Shown here piece by piece: positions 25,778-35,051 of a stretch of 64,000 nucleotides of DNA; positions within the stretch are counted from its first letter, which is position 1; every line of letters starts with the position of its first letter. Made by a program: the position numbers and the translations under genes. Origin of the DNA: Polaribacter vadi (lineage in GTDB: Bacteria; Bacteroidota; Bacteroidia; Flavobacteriales; Flavobacteriaceae). The stretch spans positions 1-64,000 of the forward strand of contig NZ_JAHKQL010000002.1 of assembly GCF_018861005.1 (NCBI RefSeq), read 5' to 3'. Under the pieces are notes generated by a model that was given only the letters and a program-made list of their open reading frames with translations, was not told the DNA's origin and did no database searches.

Positions 25778-27494
25778 CTTTAAATGTAGTTTTTAATGAA
25801 ATAGGCTTTCCTTGTTTGGTAAAGCCTTCTAAACTTACTTCATAAAGACCTACATTATCTGAAGTGTAAAAGTTATACGAATTTGTTCTATTAGATAATT
25901 TACAATCTAGCTGCCAAAATAACTGACTTCTAAAATCTGGAATTCTGTCTTGATTCCCTAAATCATAATTTTGTTTAAAATACTTTTTTGGTACCAAAGG
26001 TTTAAATAAATCTATATTTTTTTGATAGGATTTACTTACTAAATTACTATAATCTCCTTTAAATGTTTCAAGTATAACAACACCATTGTATAATTTTGTA
26101 CCATAAACATAATTATCTTGTAGAACTATTATCTTATTAACTTGTTTTGTTTTAAAGTCGATAACATCATTATGATTTAATATTTGAATACCATCAATTA
26201 AAATTAAAGGTTTAAGGTTTTTATATAAAAAATCTACACCTAAAATCTTTATTGAATATTCACTCCCTTTTTTAGAGTAATAAATATTTCCTGTTATTTC
26301 TGTTAAGGTTTCTTTTAAAGTATTAAACCTAGTATAATCATCTAAATAATATGTATAAACATTGGTTCCAAAAAACTTATCAGAATTTATGTATCTCTTT
26401 ACTGAATCTTGTTTTTTTATGTTGTAAGCATTTTCAATTTGATTAAAAACACTTCTTTTTTCGATGCTTTTTTTAACTTGTTCTGATATGCTAAAGTTAC
26501 TAAATACAATGTTTTTATAATCTATAGCTGTATCTTCATCAAGAATAATTTCATAATCTTCTTTATTTTTATCATCTATTTCTAAAACGGCTTTTAATGA
26601 ATTGTAGGTTTTATCAATATTAAAATAAAATGTACCTGAATTGTCTGTTTTAGAAGCTTTAAAAATATAATCATTACCTGGTATTGAAATAGAAATATTT
26701 ACATCAGAAATTGCTTCTTTAGAATCCTTGTGAATAATTTTACCAGAAATTAACTCTCCTCTAAATTCTGGAAGGTATATTTTAGAACTATTCTCTTTAC
26801 TTAAAGTTTTGCTATTGTATAGAGATTGATAAGTATTTGTAGTTTGTTTTCTTGGGATATTAAATTCACCTACTTTACGTACAGATAATGAATAATTACC
26901 ATTTAAAATATCGTTATTATCTGTATCTAACTGTAAAATAACTTTTTCTCTATTTTTAAATTCTTGTTTATTTAAAGATAGCTTTATGATATCAGAATTA
27001 TCATTTATATTATTTTTTTCAGTTTCTAAATTCTTAATTTCCTTGTCTTTACTTAAATATTGAGAATTATCTGCAAACGGATTTAATATAGAAATATCTC
27101 CTTGAAAAAAATTGTTTTCTCCTCCGTTTTTCATCCATTTGGTATAAGCTATTATCTTATAATTCCCAGATTTTAAAGAAGTAGGCATAAAAAAATCACC
27201 CTGACCTAAACCTGAATTTAATAAAACCTTATGTTTAAAATGAACTTTAAAATCTTTGTCTATTAATTCTACATAAGCAACTTTGCTTAAAGTTGTTAGC
27301 TTTTCTGTTTTTGAATTTAAACAATATACTTTGTATAACAATTGCTCACCAGAAAGTAAAAAAGTTGTATTATAATGTACAAATATTTTTTCTTGAGGTA
27401 TGCTTTTAAATATACTTGAATTCTGCTGTATATTTTGTGAATGGCTCTTAGAAAAAAAGCATATAAAGAAAATTAAAAAAGCTGTTTTTTTCAT
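25770..27494 (-). CDS. Exported MG2-like protein of the TonB receptor operon
   Basis: 574 residues with a signal peptide (ending KSHSQ). An early segment ([26 protein letters not shown]) and [17 protein letters not shown] resemble the macroglobulin MG2-type beta domains found in large Bacteroidota surface proteins, and residues about 245-320 look like a carboxypeptidase-regulatory domain ([20 protein letters not shown]). The middle carries [16 protein letters not shown], a plug-like strand. It is shorter than the usual ~800-residue relatives. It is last in the operon and probably acts with the receptor on the cell surface. Confidence 0.65.
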   Translation of the reverse strand: MKKTAFLIFFICFFSKSHSQNIQQNSSIFKSIPQEKIFVHYNTTFLLSGEQLLYKVYCLNSKTEKLTTLSKVAYVELIDKDFKVHFKHKVLLNSGLGQGDFFMPTSLKSGNYKIIAYTKWMKNGGENNFFQGDISILNPFADNSQYLSKDKEIKNLETEKNNINDNSDIIKLSLNKQEFKNREKVILQLDTDNNDILNGNYSLSVRKVGEFNIPRKQTTNTYQSLYNSKTLSKENSSKIYLPEFRGELISGKIIHKDSKEAISDVNISISIPGNDYIFKASKTDNSGTFYFNIDKTYNSLKAVLEIDDKNKEDYEIILDEDTAIDYKNIVFSNFSISEQVKKSIEKRSVFNQIENAYNIKKQDSVKRYINSDKFFGTNVYTYYLDDYTRFNTLKETLTEITGNIYYSKKGSEYSIKILGVDFLYKNLKPLILIDGIQILNHNDVIDFKTKQVNKIIVLQDNYVYGTKLYNGVVILETFKGDYSNLVSKSYQKNIDLFKPLVPKKYFKQNYDLGNQDRIPDFRSQLFWQLDCKLSNRTNSYNFYTSDNVGLYEVSLEGFTKQGKPISLKTTFKVK

Positions 27495-27503
27495 TTTAAA
27501 AAT

Positions 27504-28658
27504 TTAATCTATCCAAAAATTTGGTTTGATATTTGAACCAGACATTGTACAATCTCCACAAATTCGTGTTACTACATCATAAGGTCCTCCATCTTCACCC
27601 GCTGGTTTTTCGTAAACCAATGTTACTCTATCTAACCTTACAAGGGTTGTTAGGTCATCTACTGATGGATCTATAATATTACAAACCCAAGGATAAGGTG
27701 TATCTAAAACATCTTCTCTATTAAAAAATATTCTTTTTTCTGAAATAGATGATACTTCAAAAAAGCCTAAAACTTTTTCGTTACTATTATTTACAGAATA
27801 AATATTACTTGTTAAAAAGCCTGGTTGACTTTGAGAAAGTAAACTTTGTGAACTAGAGAATTCTTCTAAAACCCTAAGATAATTATAAGACTCTCCTGAC
27901 TGTATATATTGTTTAACCAAAATACTATATCTACTATTTATACTAATACTATTATTAGGAATAAATTTTATTAAAAACTTAGAAATTCTATCTTCTTCTA
28001 AAAGATCTGTATTGGTTAACAATCTACCTTTAGATACTACTGTATTATAACAAATTTGTTCTTCTTGAGATCTTGGTACAACAGAAAAGCCTCCAGAAGA
28101 ATTTAAAATTAAATCATCTGGTGTCCAAAAAGGAGCAATAATTTTATAGGTTTCTTCAAATTCGTATCCATAGTATTTAGAATTGTTAGTTGCATCGTAA
28201 CTATCTACATATAAACCAATGCCTTCTACTCCATCATCATCAATAACTTTTTCTGCATACACTTTATCAATAGAAGCTACATTTGTAAGTTGTGTATTTT
28301 GAGAAATATATTCTTTACCATCTTGCGTTTTTATAGATAAAGTATACTCTAAACCTGGTTCTGCTTTAAACATTGTTGTTGATGTATACACACCAGAAGT
28401 ATACTCACTAAAATTATAAGTGTTGTTATTACTGGTTTCAATTGTAATTGTTGCACCAGTTTCTACATTAGGTTCATATTCTTCGAAACTATAGGTTCTT
28501 GTTAGTGTTATATTATGATATTTTAATTGATTTGTAATTGTAGCCTCTACTACTAATGCGTCTTCAAACTCTTCAGTAGCAGCATCAAATTCTTCAATAC
28601 AACTGTTTGTAATTGTTAGAAGAATACTTATTGAAATAAAATAAATTATTTTTTTCAT
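27504..28658 (-). CDS. DUF4249 surface lipoprotein
   Basis: 384 residues; lipobox TNSCIEE, then DUF4249 with an N-terminal beta-rich part (LVVEATITNQLKYHNITLTRTY), GATITIET and PGLEYTLSIKT, and a C-terminal region with a Cys pair (VTRICGDCTMSGSN). DUF4249 proteins pair with TonB receptors in Bacteroidota and are thought to be surface partners, in the way SusD pairs with SusC. It lies 13 bases after the receptor gene in the direction of transcription. Substrate unknown. Confidence 0.88.
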   Translation of the reverse strand: MKKIIYFISISILLTITNSCIEEFDAATEEFEDALVVEATITNQLKYHNITLTRTYSFEEYEPNVETGATITIETSNNNTYNFSEYTSGVYTSTTMFKAEPGLEYTLSIKTQDGKEYISQNTQLTNVASIDKVYAEKVIDDDGVEGIGLYVDSYDATNNSKYYGYEFEETYKIIAPFWTPDDLILNSSGGFSVVPRSQEEQICYNTVVSKGRLLTNTDLLEEDRISKFLIKFIPNNSISINSRYSILVKQYIQSGESYNYLRVLEEFSSSQSLLSQSQPGFLTSNIYSVNNSNEKVLGFFEVSSISEKRIFFNREDVLDTPYPWVCNIIDPSVDDLTTLVRLDRVTLVYEKPAGEDGGPYDVVTRICGDCTMSGSNIKPNFWID

Positions 28659-28671
28659 AATTAATACTTAT

Positions 28672-31425
28672 TTAAAAACTAATATTATACGTTATTGTTG
28701 GAATAGGAAACGCAAATATTGAACTCTTATATGCTTTAATTTCTCCTGCTTCAGTAACAAAAAACACAGAATATGGGTTGTTTCTTCCTAAAACATTATA
28801 AACTGAAATATTCCAGAAACCATGACCTGGTTTTTTAATTTTATGATTTCCTTCTACATTAAAACCAATATCTAACCTAAAATAATCTGGAATTCTAAAT
28901 TTATTTCTATCACTATATAAAACTCTTTCTTCTCCATTTAATAAAAAACTACCTATTGGATAGGTTACAGGTCTACCTGTTTGATATGAAAAATTAGCAG
29001 ATACACTATATCTTCTTGTAATTTTATAATTAGCTATAATGTTTAAGTCATGAGGTTTATCAAAATTAGTAGGAAAGAAATTACCATTATTTACTCTTTC
29101 TTCTCCAAACTCGCTATCTAACTGAATAAAAGAACGCGAATAACTATAACCAAACCAACCATTTAATCTACCCTTATTTTTCTTCACTAAAAACTCAACT
29201 CCATAAGCTTTTCCTTTTCCTTGTAAAATATCAGATTCAATATTTTGGTTTAATAATAAGTTAGCACCAACTTTATAATCTAGAATATTTTTACTTGTTT
29301 TATAGTAACTTTCTAAACTCAATTCATACTCATTACCATTAATATTTTTAAACAAACCAAAAGAAAGTTGATTTGCTTGTTGTGGTTTTATATTTAGGCT
29401 AGACAACCTCCAAGTATCTGTAGGAGATGCTGTTGTATTATTGGATAATGTATGAATGTATTGATATGTATTGTCAAACCCAGCTTTAATAGAAAAACTT
29501 GGAGTTAAAGCATATCTTACAGATGATCTTATTTCTGGACCTCCATAAGTTTTAATAACCTCGTTATTTCCAAAATCTTTAACTTCTAGAATAGAACTTT
29601 CGTTTTTTGGTAAACTTGGGTCGTATACATTTTGCGATGATGGTCCTAAAGCTGTAAATAGAGAAAGTCTAAAACCAAGGTTTAATAACAGTTTTTTATT
29701 TACTTTAAAATTATCAGAAAAAAACAAAGCAGATTCTAAACCTCTTTCTTTTGGAGTATCAAAAACACTTACAATACTTTGGGTGCCTTTTGGTTTTATG
29801 TTTCCTGGTGATACATTAAACAGCTTATTAGACACTCCGTATTCAAACTTATGTTTTTCATTAGCCAAATATTTCATCTTTAGCTTTAATTCTGTTTCTG
29901 TAATTCTATAATCAAGCTCAAAATCGTTTATAGAATTTTCATCAAAATCTAAGTTAAACTTATATTCACTATTAGCTATAATTAAATCTCCACTATTCTT
30001 TTCGTTAAATTTATGATTCCATTTTACAGATAACAACCTGTTAGAATAGGTTTGCAATGAATCTGAAGTAATACTAAAAGAATCATTACTATAATAACCA
30101 GAAACCTCTAGCTTATCATTATCACTTAACTTATGGGTATATTTTAAATTGGTATCATAAAAAGAGGCACTACTATTTTTTAGATTTTCATCTTCTAACA
30201 AATCTAAAATCCAATTAGAATAAGTTCCTCTACCACCAACTATTAAACTTGCTTTTTCTTTTACAATAGGTATTTGTAATGCTAAATTACTTGTAACTGG
30301 CCCTATTGCAGCTTCTCCTTTAAATTCATTAAAATCTGATTCTTTTGTTTTAATATTAAAAACAGAAGATAATCTACCACCAAATTCGGATGGAATTGAG
30401 CCTTTATAAATATCTACATCTCCAGCTGTAAAAGGATTTATCCCTGAAAAAATACCAAAAAAATGTGAAGGATTATATAGAACAGCATCATCTAAAAGAA
30501 TTAAGTTTTGGTCTTCTTTACCACCTCTAACATTAAAACCTGCAGAACCTTCTCCTGCCTTTTTAATTCCAGGTAAAGCAGTAGCTACTTTTAAAATATC
30601 TCTTTCTCCTAAAATTAAAGGTATGTTTTTAATATTCTGAATCTTAATACTTGAAACACCTGTAATTGCCTCATTTACATTTTTATCTCTACCTGCTTCA
30701 ATAATTAATTCATCTAAAAGCACAGAACTTTCTTTTAGTAAAAAATTATGTTTACCATTATTATAAATAATAATGGTTTGCTTTAGATTAGTATAACCCA
30801 AAGATGTTGCTTCTATTTCATTTACACCAATAGGTAATTTAATTGAATAGAAACCATTTTCATTTGTTACAGCAGAAAGATTTGTATTTTTTACTACTAA
30901 AGCAAGGTTGGGTATAAGCTCTCCTGTAGTTACATTTTTAGCATAACCTTTAAGCGTATATTCTTTTTTTGTTGAATTTTTAGACTCCTTACCTATTCTA
31001 ATTATTTTCGAATTCGATAACTTATCCTTTGCAACCTCACTATAAAAAATAGGTGTACTTTTTTGATTATTATTTGTTTCTTTTTGCTCTTTTGTCTCTG
31101 CCCAAACTAAATTTGGGAAACTAGTATGTATAACACTATTCAAAGATAAAATCACCTTGTTTTCTGTATGAATGTAATAATTAACAAGAGTACCATTAAA
31201 AAGATTATTTAAAACATCAGATAAATCTTTGTCTATAAAACTACCAGAAACTAAGGTTTTGTCTTTTAGCCAATCTTTAACATAATAAAAGCGATAAGAC
31301 GATTTTTCTTCTATTTTTTTTATTACTTCTACCCTAGTTAAGTCTGTATAAGTTAAAGTGATTTTTTGTTGTGCATTAGTTAAGTAAGCACAGAAAAATA
31401 AAACAAAGAATATGTGTTTTTTCAT
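28672..31425 (-). CDS. TonB-dependent receptor with STN and CarboxypepD_reg domains
   Basis: 917 residues. After a signal peptide there is an STN domain (about 20-95, KITLTYTDLTRVEVIKKIEE and SGSFIDKDLSDVLNNLF), a carboxypeptidase-regulatory beta domain (about 155-230), a plug (SSIKIQNIKNIPLILGERD, FNVRGGKEDQNLILLDDAVLY in parts) and a 22-stranded-type barrel ending in IPTITYNISF. It imports a substrate across the outer membrane using TonB energy. The STN domain usually reports to a FecR anti-sigma factor, but none is next to it. Confidence 0.93.
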   Translation of the reverse strand: MKKHIFFVLFFCAYLTNAQQKITLTYTDLTRVEVIKKIEEKSSYRFYYVKDWLKDKTLVSGSFIDKDLSDVLNNLFNGTLVNYYIHTENKVILSLNSVIHTSFPNLVWAETKEQKETNNNQKSTPIFYSEVAKDKLSNSKIIRIGKESKNSTKKEYTLKGYAKNVTTGELIPNLALVVKNTNLSAVTNENGFYSIKLPIGVNEIEATSLGYTNLKQTIIIYNNGKHNFLLKESSVLLDELIIEAGRDKNVNEAITGVSSIKIQNIKNIPLILGERDILKVATALPGIKKAGEGSAGFNVRGGKEDQNLILLDDAVLYNPSHFFGIFSGINPFTAGDVDIYKGSIPSEFGGRLSSVFNIKTKESDFNEFKGEAAIGPVTSNLALQIPIVKEKASLIVGGRGTYSNWILDLLEDENLKNSSASFYDTNLKYTHKLSDNDKLEVSGYYSNDSFSITSDSLQTYSNRLLSVKWNHKFNEKNSGDLIIANSEYKFNLDFDENSINDFELDYRITETELKLKMKYLANEKHKFEYGVSNKLFNVSPGNIKPKGTQSIVSVFDTPKERGLESALFFSDNFKVNKKLLLNLGFRLSLFTALGPSSQNVYDPSLPKNESSILEVKDFGNNEVIKTYGGPEIRSSVRYALTPSFSIKAGFDNTYQYIHTLSNNTTASPTDTWRLSSLNIKPQQANQLSFGLFKNINGNEYELSLESYYKTSKNILDYKVGANLLLNQNIESDILQGKGKAYGVEFLVKKNKGRLNGWFGYSYSRSFIQLDSEFGEERVNNGNFFPTNFDKPHDLNIIANYKITRRYSVSANFSYQTGRPVTYPIGSFLLNGEERVLYSDRNKFRIPDYFRLDIGFNVEGNHKIKKPGHGFWNISVYNVLGRNNPYSVFFVTEAGEIKAYKSSIFAFPIPTITYNISF

Positions 31426-31429
31426 CTTA

Positions 31430-32203
31430 TTAAATTTCTGTTTTATTTATTGATGTTTGAATGTCTTCTAGTAATTTCTGATAAAAAATGCTTTCGTTTA
31501 ACTTAAAAAGCTTTCTGTTTTTTCTGTAAAAAATAGAAATATTTTTCTTTTGCTTTGGATAAATTCTAATTACATCTTTTTTAGAATTTATAATATGATA
31601 CGTATTGTCTTTTAAAAGTGCAAAATAGCTTCTATCTGAAAACCTTATATAGGCCAAGTTATCATCAATAAATTTTGATATGTCTTTGTAATTCTTTTTT
31701 ATTAAAATGGTTGATTTTACTTTGTATAAAACTTGATAAAAACCTTTAAAAGATGTATCTACAATATCTAAATTAGTACTACTGTTTATAAACGTATGTT
31801 TTTCTTTTGGTAAATTGATTTCATCAATATAAATCTCAAAAAAATCAATTTTTTCTTTTATCAATTTGATAAATAAAAAGTTAGATTGATAAGGTAATTT
31901 TGCAATTAATTGATCATCATGAATGTCATATTTTAATTGAATGTTATAATAAGTTTGATCATCATAAACTAAATTACCCAACTTATATATATTCTCTTCA
32001 AAAAAACGATGATTATCTGGTTTAGTTATATATTTTTCAACAAATATAGTTCCATTATATATACCTGAATTCCCATTTCCTATTGCAGTATCAAACCAAA
32101 CATAATAGTCTTTTGCACCTAAATCTATTTGGGCATAGATATTTGTTGTTTTAGCCTGTAAAGCCAAAATGAATAGAAAAATTAATAGATTCCTTTTATC
32201 CAT
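31430..32203 (-). CDS. Exported protein of unknown function at the head of the TonB receptor operon
   Basis: 257 residues with a signal peptide (cut near NIYAQ). The sequence is rich in aromatic residues and beta strands (VWFDTAIGNGNSGIYNGTIFV, YHIINSKKDVIRIYPKQKK) and ends in a helical basic part. I do not recognise the family. It starts the operon, four bases before the receptor gene, and divergent putative regulatory DNA lies upstream. Confidence 0.7.
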   Translation of the reverse strand: MDKRNLLIFLFILALQAKTTNIYAQIDLGAKDYYVWFDTAIGNGNSGIYNGTIFVEKYITKPDNHRFFEENIYKLGNLVYDDQTYYNIQLKYDIHDDQLIAKLPYQSNFLFIKLIKEKIDFFEIYIDEINLPKEKHTFINSSTNLDIVDTSFKGFYQVLYKVKSTILIKKNYKDISKFIDDNLAYIRFSDRSYFALLKDNTYHIINSKKDVIRIYPKQKKNISIFYRKNRKLFKLNESIFYQKLLEDIQTSINKTEI

Positions 32204-32247
32204 TTTTTAAAAGTAGACCAATTCAAAATTAAAACAACACCTATTTT

Positions 32248-32275
32248 AAACTTTAACAATCGTCTTTTAAAGTTT
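32248..32275. promoter_or_regulatory. Inverted repeat upstream of the TonB receptor operon
   Basis: AAACTTTAA at 32248-32256 and TTAAAGTTT at 32267-32275, 9 bp perfect with a 10-base spacer, 45-72 bases upstream of the operon's first start codon. It could be an operator, but AT-rich repeats of this size also arise by chance. Confidence 0.35.
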
Positions 32276-32324
32276 TAACAATAAAGAGTTAAAATATTAC
32301 CAAAAAAAAAGAGTAAATTATTCT

Positions 32325-32339
32325 TGGCATAAAAGTTGA
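32325..32339 (+). promoter_or_regulatory. Sigma-54-like -24/-12 site
   Basis: TTGGCAT-AAAAG-TTGA keeps the GG-to-GA spacing of 10 bases used by sigma-54, with GA where GC is expected at -12. The inferred start, about 12 bases on, falls at the first hairpin of the RNA candidate that follows. Confidence 0.45.
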
Positions 32340-32349
32340 TTGCACATAA

Positions 32350-32437
32350 ATGAAAGCAAATTAGTTAATTGTTTTCATTGTGTAAATTATTTGAATTAGT
32401 TGATTTAAAAAACCATCTCTGTAAAGAGATGGTTTTT
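32350..32437 (+). ncRNA. Two-hairpin plus-strand small RNA candidate
   Basis: Hairpin 1: ATGAAAGCAA (32350-32359) with TTGTTTTCAT (32369-32378), 10 bp including one G-U that exists only on the plus strand, and one extra pair outside. Hairpin 2: a 13-bp perfect stem (32408-32420 with 32425-32437), GUAA loop, ending in five T, a strong terminator. The ATG inside hairpin 1 opens a frame of only four codons, so it is not coding. The sequence is unrelated to the G-loop units beside it. Confidence 0.6.
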
Positions 32438-32471
32438 ATTTTATAATAAATTACATAAGTTCATTAAATAA

Positions 32472-32566
32472 AAAGAAAATCGTCTAGAAAATTAATTCTA
32501 AACGATTCCTTAGTTACATATTATAAATTCCCCAACTTATAAATAGTTTTGTATTTAAATAAATAC
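32472..32566 (-). ncRNA. G-loop small RNA, array unit 1
   Basis: Minus strand, about 95 nt. 5' hairpin GUAUUUA/UAAAUAC (32551-32557 with 32560-32566); G-loop hairpin with stem UUAUAA/UUAUAA (32521-32526 with 32537-32542) and loop GUUGGGGAAU; terminator stem of 12 positions (32478-32489 with 32496-32507), where one pair is U-G on the minus strand but C-A on the plus strand. TTTATTTG at 32571-32578 serves as -7 box. Confidence 0.68.
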
Positions 32567-32709
32567 ACTACAAATAAACAATTGCTACAAGAATAAATTT
32601 AATCTTTTTCGACAAGCGCTTAAAATTACTCTTTAAAATGTAAAAATAAAACGTTTTATTTTTTTTGAGAAGAACTCCTTGAGAAATACTAAATGAATAT
32701 ATTTATTAC

Positions 32710-32807
32710 AGAAAAAATCGTTTAGAAAATTAATTCTAAACGATTTCTTAGTTTCATATTATAAATCCCCCAACTTATAATTAATCGGTATTTACCTCGA
32801 TAAATAC
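32710..32807 (-). ncRNA. G-loop small RNA, array unit 2
   Basis: Minus strand, about 98 nt. 5' hairpin GUAUUUA/UAAAUAC with a 6-base loop; G-loop stem AUUAUAA/UUAUAAU (32758-32764 with 32775-32781) and loop GUUGGGGGAU; perfect 12-bp terminator stem AATCGTTTAGAA/TTCTAAACGATT (32716-32745) then TTTTTT. -7-like box TTTCTTTG at 32812-32819. Confidence 0.7.
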
Positions 32808-32945
32808 ACTACAAAGAAACAACTACTATCCTAATAAATTTAATCTTTTTCGATAAGTGCTTAAAACTCCTCGTTAAAATGCATTTATTAAACGTTATAA
32901 TTATTTTTTTTGAGAAGAAATCCTAGAGAAATATTTCTATCGCAT

Positions 32946-33044
32946 AAAAAAAAGAATCGTTTAAAAAATTAATTTTAAACGACTCTTAATAGTTACATAT
33001 TATAAATTCCCCAACTTATAATTAGTTTGTATTTCAATAAATAC
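32946..33044 (-). ncRNA. G-loop small RNA, array unit 3
   Basis: Minus strand, about 99 nt. 5' hairpin GUAUUU/AAAUAC with a 4-base loop; G-loop stem AUUAUAA/UUAUAAU (32999-33005 with 33016-33022), loop GUUGGGGAAU; terminator stem of about 15 bp (32953-33086 arms within 32953-32987) in which one pair is G-U on the minus strand and A-C on the plus strand. -7-like box TTTATTTA at 33049-33056, the weakest of the array. Confidence 0.68.
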
Positions 33045-33151
33045 ACTGTAAATAAACAAATATTATATAATTAAAATTCTATTTTTCGCTAAAAAATTAT
33101 ATCTATAAGTTGAAGCGTAATTAATAAGCGTTAAAAAAAACTATTTCTTAA

Positions 33152-33247
33152 GTAAAAAAAAAATCGCTCAAGATTACTTGAGCGATTTTTTGATATATGG
33201 TATTATTAAACCCCTTAACTTTTAATAACACACTTTTTTATAAATCC
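33152..33247 (-). ncRNA. G-loop small RNA, array unit 4 (diverged)
   Basis: Minus strand, about 96 nt. G-loop stem changed to UUAUUAAA/UUUAAUAA (33203-33210 with 33221-33228), 8 bp, with a 10-base loop AGUUAAGGGG; both arms changed together relative to units 1-3. Terminator is a perfect 15-bp stem (33158-33172 with 33177-33191) of different sequence with a long T tract. -7-like box TTTCTTTG at 33252-33259. The 5' hairpin of the other units is not kept. Confidence 0.65.
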
Positions 33248-33369
33248 ACTTCAAAGAAAAGAAACTTATTAAAATAAAAAATCTAATTTTCGTTGACTGG
33301 TGTATTTAGAGCGTTAACAAGTATTAATTATTCGTTTAATTTTTCCTCACCTATGTAGCACTAATAATA

Positions 33370-33753
33370 TTATGTAATTATATGATAATTTCCATTTTCT
33401 AAATCAACCAAAACATCTTTATTTTACTTAGATATCAATTTTGATATTTCATCGACCTTAGTAGTTTATTTAAAATAACATAATTTCTTTAATTGATTTA
33501 TCTGCAATATTTTTGTTTCATCTATAGAATCAACAAAACCATATACACATCTAACAGAAAGCTGAAACACTTTAAACTCCTTCATATAATCTACAGAATT
33601 AGCAGGATTAAAAAGCTTCCACTTAGGTTTAAACTAAAGCATCCATTTCTTTTATTACAGAATTTAACTGAACCAAAGTTGTATTATACAATAGTTTCTA
33701 ATATATTTTTTCTGAGTTTCATCTGATAAAATTTCATCAATTATATATTAATA
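33370..33753 (-). pseudogene. Decayed protein gene with several frameshifts
   Basis: Reading the minus strand, protein-like segments appear in shifting frames: IDEILSDETQKKYIRNY, then LVQLNSVIKEMDALV, then KWKLFNPANSVDYMKEFKVF running on to SVRCVYGFVDSIDETK, then KVDEISKLIS and DVLVDLENGNYHIIT before a stop. Codon use in these pieces is like that of neighbouring genes. I do not recognise the ancestor. It lies just downstream of the LolC/E-like gene and beside the RNA array, so it may mark an old insertion. Confidence 0.55.
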
Positions 33754-33811
33754 AAGTGACATTAACATTAATACTTTAAAAAACAAACTTAAAAACAACC
33801 CAAATGATGAA

Positions 33812-35047
33812 TTAAGCAAACTTTATAGATTTAGAAGGCTCAATTTTAGTGATAATATAAGATGGTATTATCAACATTAAAAAACATAAAAACAATGTAC
33901 CTATATTTAATAATAAAATAGCAGTAAAAGAGATATAAACTGGCATTGTAGTAACATAATATGTTTCTGGATTTAATGTAATTACTTTAAAAAAGTGCTG
34001 GATAAAAATTAAAGACAACCCTATAATATTGCCCCAAAAAAGTCCTTTTAAGATAAGGTAAGAGGCATTATATAAAAATATTTTTCTGATACTAGTATTA
34101 TAACTACCTAAAGCTTTAAGAATACCAATCATTTGTACGCGTTCTAAAATTAAGACTAACAAAGCTGTTATCATATTTATACCTGCAATTACTATCATAA
34201 TTGCAATAATAAACCAAACATTATTATCAAAAAGTTTAATCCATTCAAATACATTTTGATAAGTTTCTACAATCGTTTTCTTATTTAAAGTTACTCCAAT
34301 TTCTCTGTAGATTTGCTCACCAATAACATCAATAGAATTAAAATCATCAATTAAAACCTCAAAACCACCAACATCATTCTCTGTCCATTTGTTTAATTTC
34401 TGCACCTCTCTAATATCACCAATCATCACACTTTTATCAAATTGCGCAAAGCCAGAATTATAAATTCCAGAAATAATATATTTTTTGTTAGATGGTAATT
34501 TACTAGTAGATGTTTTTAAGAAAGTAGCTAAAATAGTATCGTTCAATTTTAATTGTAAACGATTTGCAACAGTTTCTGATAATAACACCTCTCTTGTTCT
34601 TGGTTGATTAAAGTCTGGCACAACACCTTCTACCAAATATTCTTTAAAAAAAGACCAATCGTAATCCGTAGAAACTCCTTTAAAAATTACACCTTCAAAA
34701 TCTGTTTTGGTTCTTAATATTCCGCCTTTATTTGCAAAAACTTGAATGTTTTTTATACCTGAAATGTTTTTAAACTTCGGATAAAATTCTTGATCTTTTT
34801 TAACAGGAGTTGTAGAAACCTCAGAATTATTATTATCGTAGTTTACAATTTGAATATGCCCTTTAAAACCAGCCATTTTATCACGAATCTTATATTGCAA
34901 CCCCAAACCTGTAGCCACAGCAATCAACATAATAATTATACCCAAAGCAATTGCTGTAATTGCAATTTTTATTATTGGTGATGATATACTATTTTTATAC
35001 TTTTTGCCAGCAATAATGCGTTTTGCAATAAATAACTCGTAATTCAA
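33812..35047 (-). CDS. LolC/LolE-like ABC transporter permease (FtsX family)
   Basis: 411 residues: one N-terminal membrane segment after ELFIAKRI, a large periplasmic MacB_PCD domain (about 50-260), and three C-terminal membrane segments with the FtsX domain (LERVQMIGILKALG). The family moves lipoproteins from the inner membrane to the LolA carrier or acts as a general lipoprotein/peptide exporter. The ATPase partner is not in the neighbourhood. Its start codon is four bases from that of the divergent NamZ-type gene. Confidence 0.85.
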   Translation of the reverse strand: MNYELFIAKRIIAGKKYKNSISSPIIKIAITAIALGIIIMLIAVATGLGLQYKIRDKMAGFKGHIQIVNYDNNNSEVSTTPVKKDQEFYPKFKNISGIKNIQVFANKGGILRTKTDFEGVIFKGVSTDYDWSFFKEYLVEGVVPDFNQPRTREVLLSETVANRLQLKLNDTILATFLKTSTSKLPSNKKYIISGIYNSGFAQFDKSVMIGDIREVQKLNKWTENDVGGFEVLIDDFNSIDVIGEQIYREIGVTLNKKTIVETYQNVFEWIKLFDNNVWFIIAIMIVIAGINMITALLVLILERVQMIGILKALGSYNTSIRKIFLYNASYLILKGLFWGNIIGLSLIFIQHFFKVITLNPETYYVTTMPVYISFTAILLLNIGTLFLCFLMLIIPSYIITKIEPSKSIKFA

Positions 35048-35051
35048 ACTG

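Larger units (their letters stand above)
32472..33260 (-). repeat. Tandem array of four G-loop RNA units (period about 200-240 bp)
   Basis: Inferred starts are at 32566, 32807, 33044 and 33247, spaced 241, 237 and 203 bases. Units 1 and 2 are similar over their entire length including the stretch upstream of the promoter; unit 3 keeps the RNA and part of the upstream; unit 4 is the most diverged. Conserved parts are the -7-like box, the G-loop hairpin and the terminator, the pattern of selection for an RNA rather than for neutral duplication. Confidence 0.75.
32204..33811. other. 1.6-kb intergenic island without intact protein genes
   Basis: Both flanking genes are minus-strand. In order from 32204: a 9-bp inverted repeat upstream of the TonB operon, a plus-strand two-hairpin RNA candidate with a sigma-54-like promoter, four tandem G-loop RNA units on the minus strand, and the remains of a minus-strand protein gene. 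No long reading frame survives; one 77-codon frame at 33493 on the plus strand is antisense to the decayed gene and is not credible. Confidence 0.75.

Noticed and set aside
32472..33247. CsrB-like RNAs that sequester CsrA through GGA-containing loops
   Set aside because: The loops hold GGGGA, but Bacteroidota generally lack CsrA, and each RNA has one such loop rather than many.
32472..33260. CRISPR array
   Set aside because: Units are about 200-240 bp and differ in sequence; only hairpins, -7-like boxes and loops are kept. No short direct repeats with unique spacers and no cas genes.
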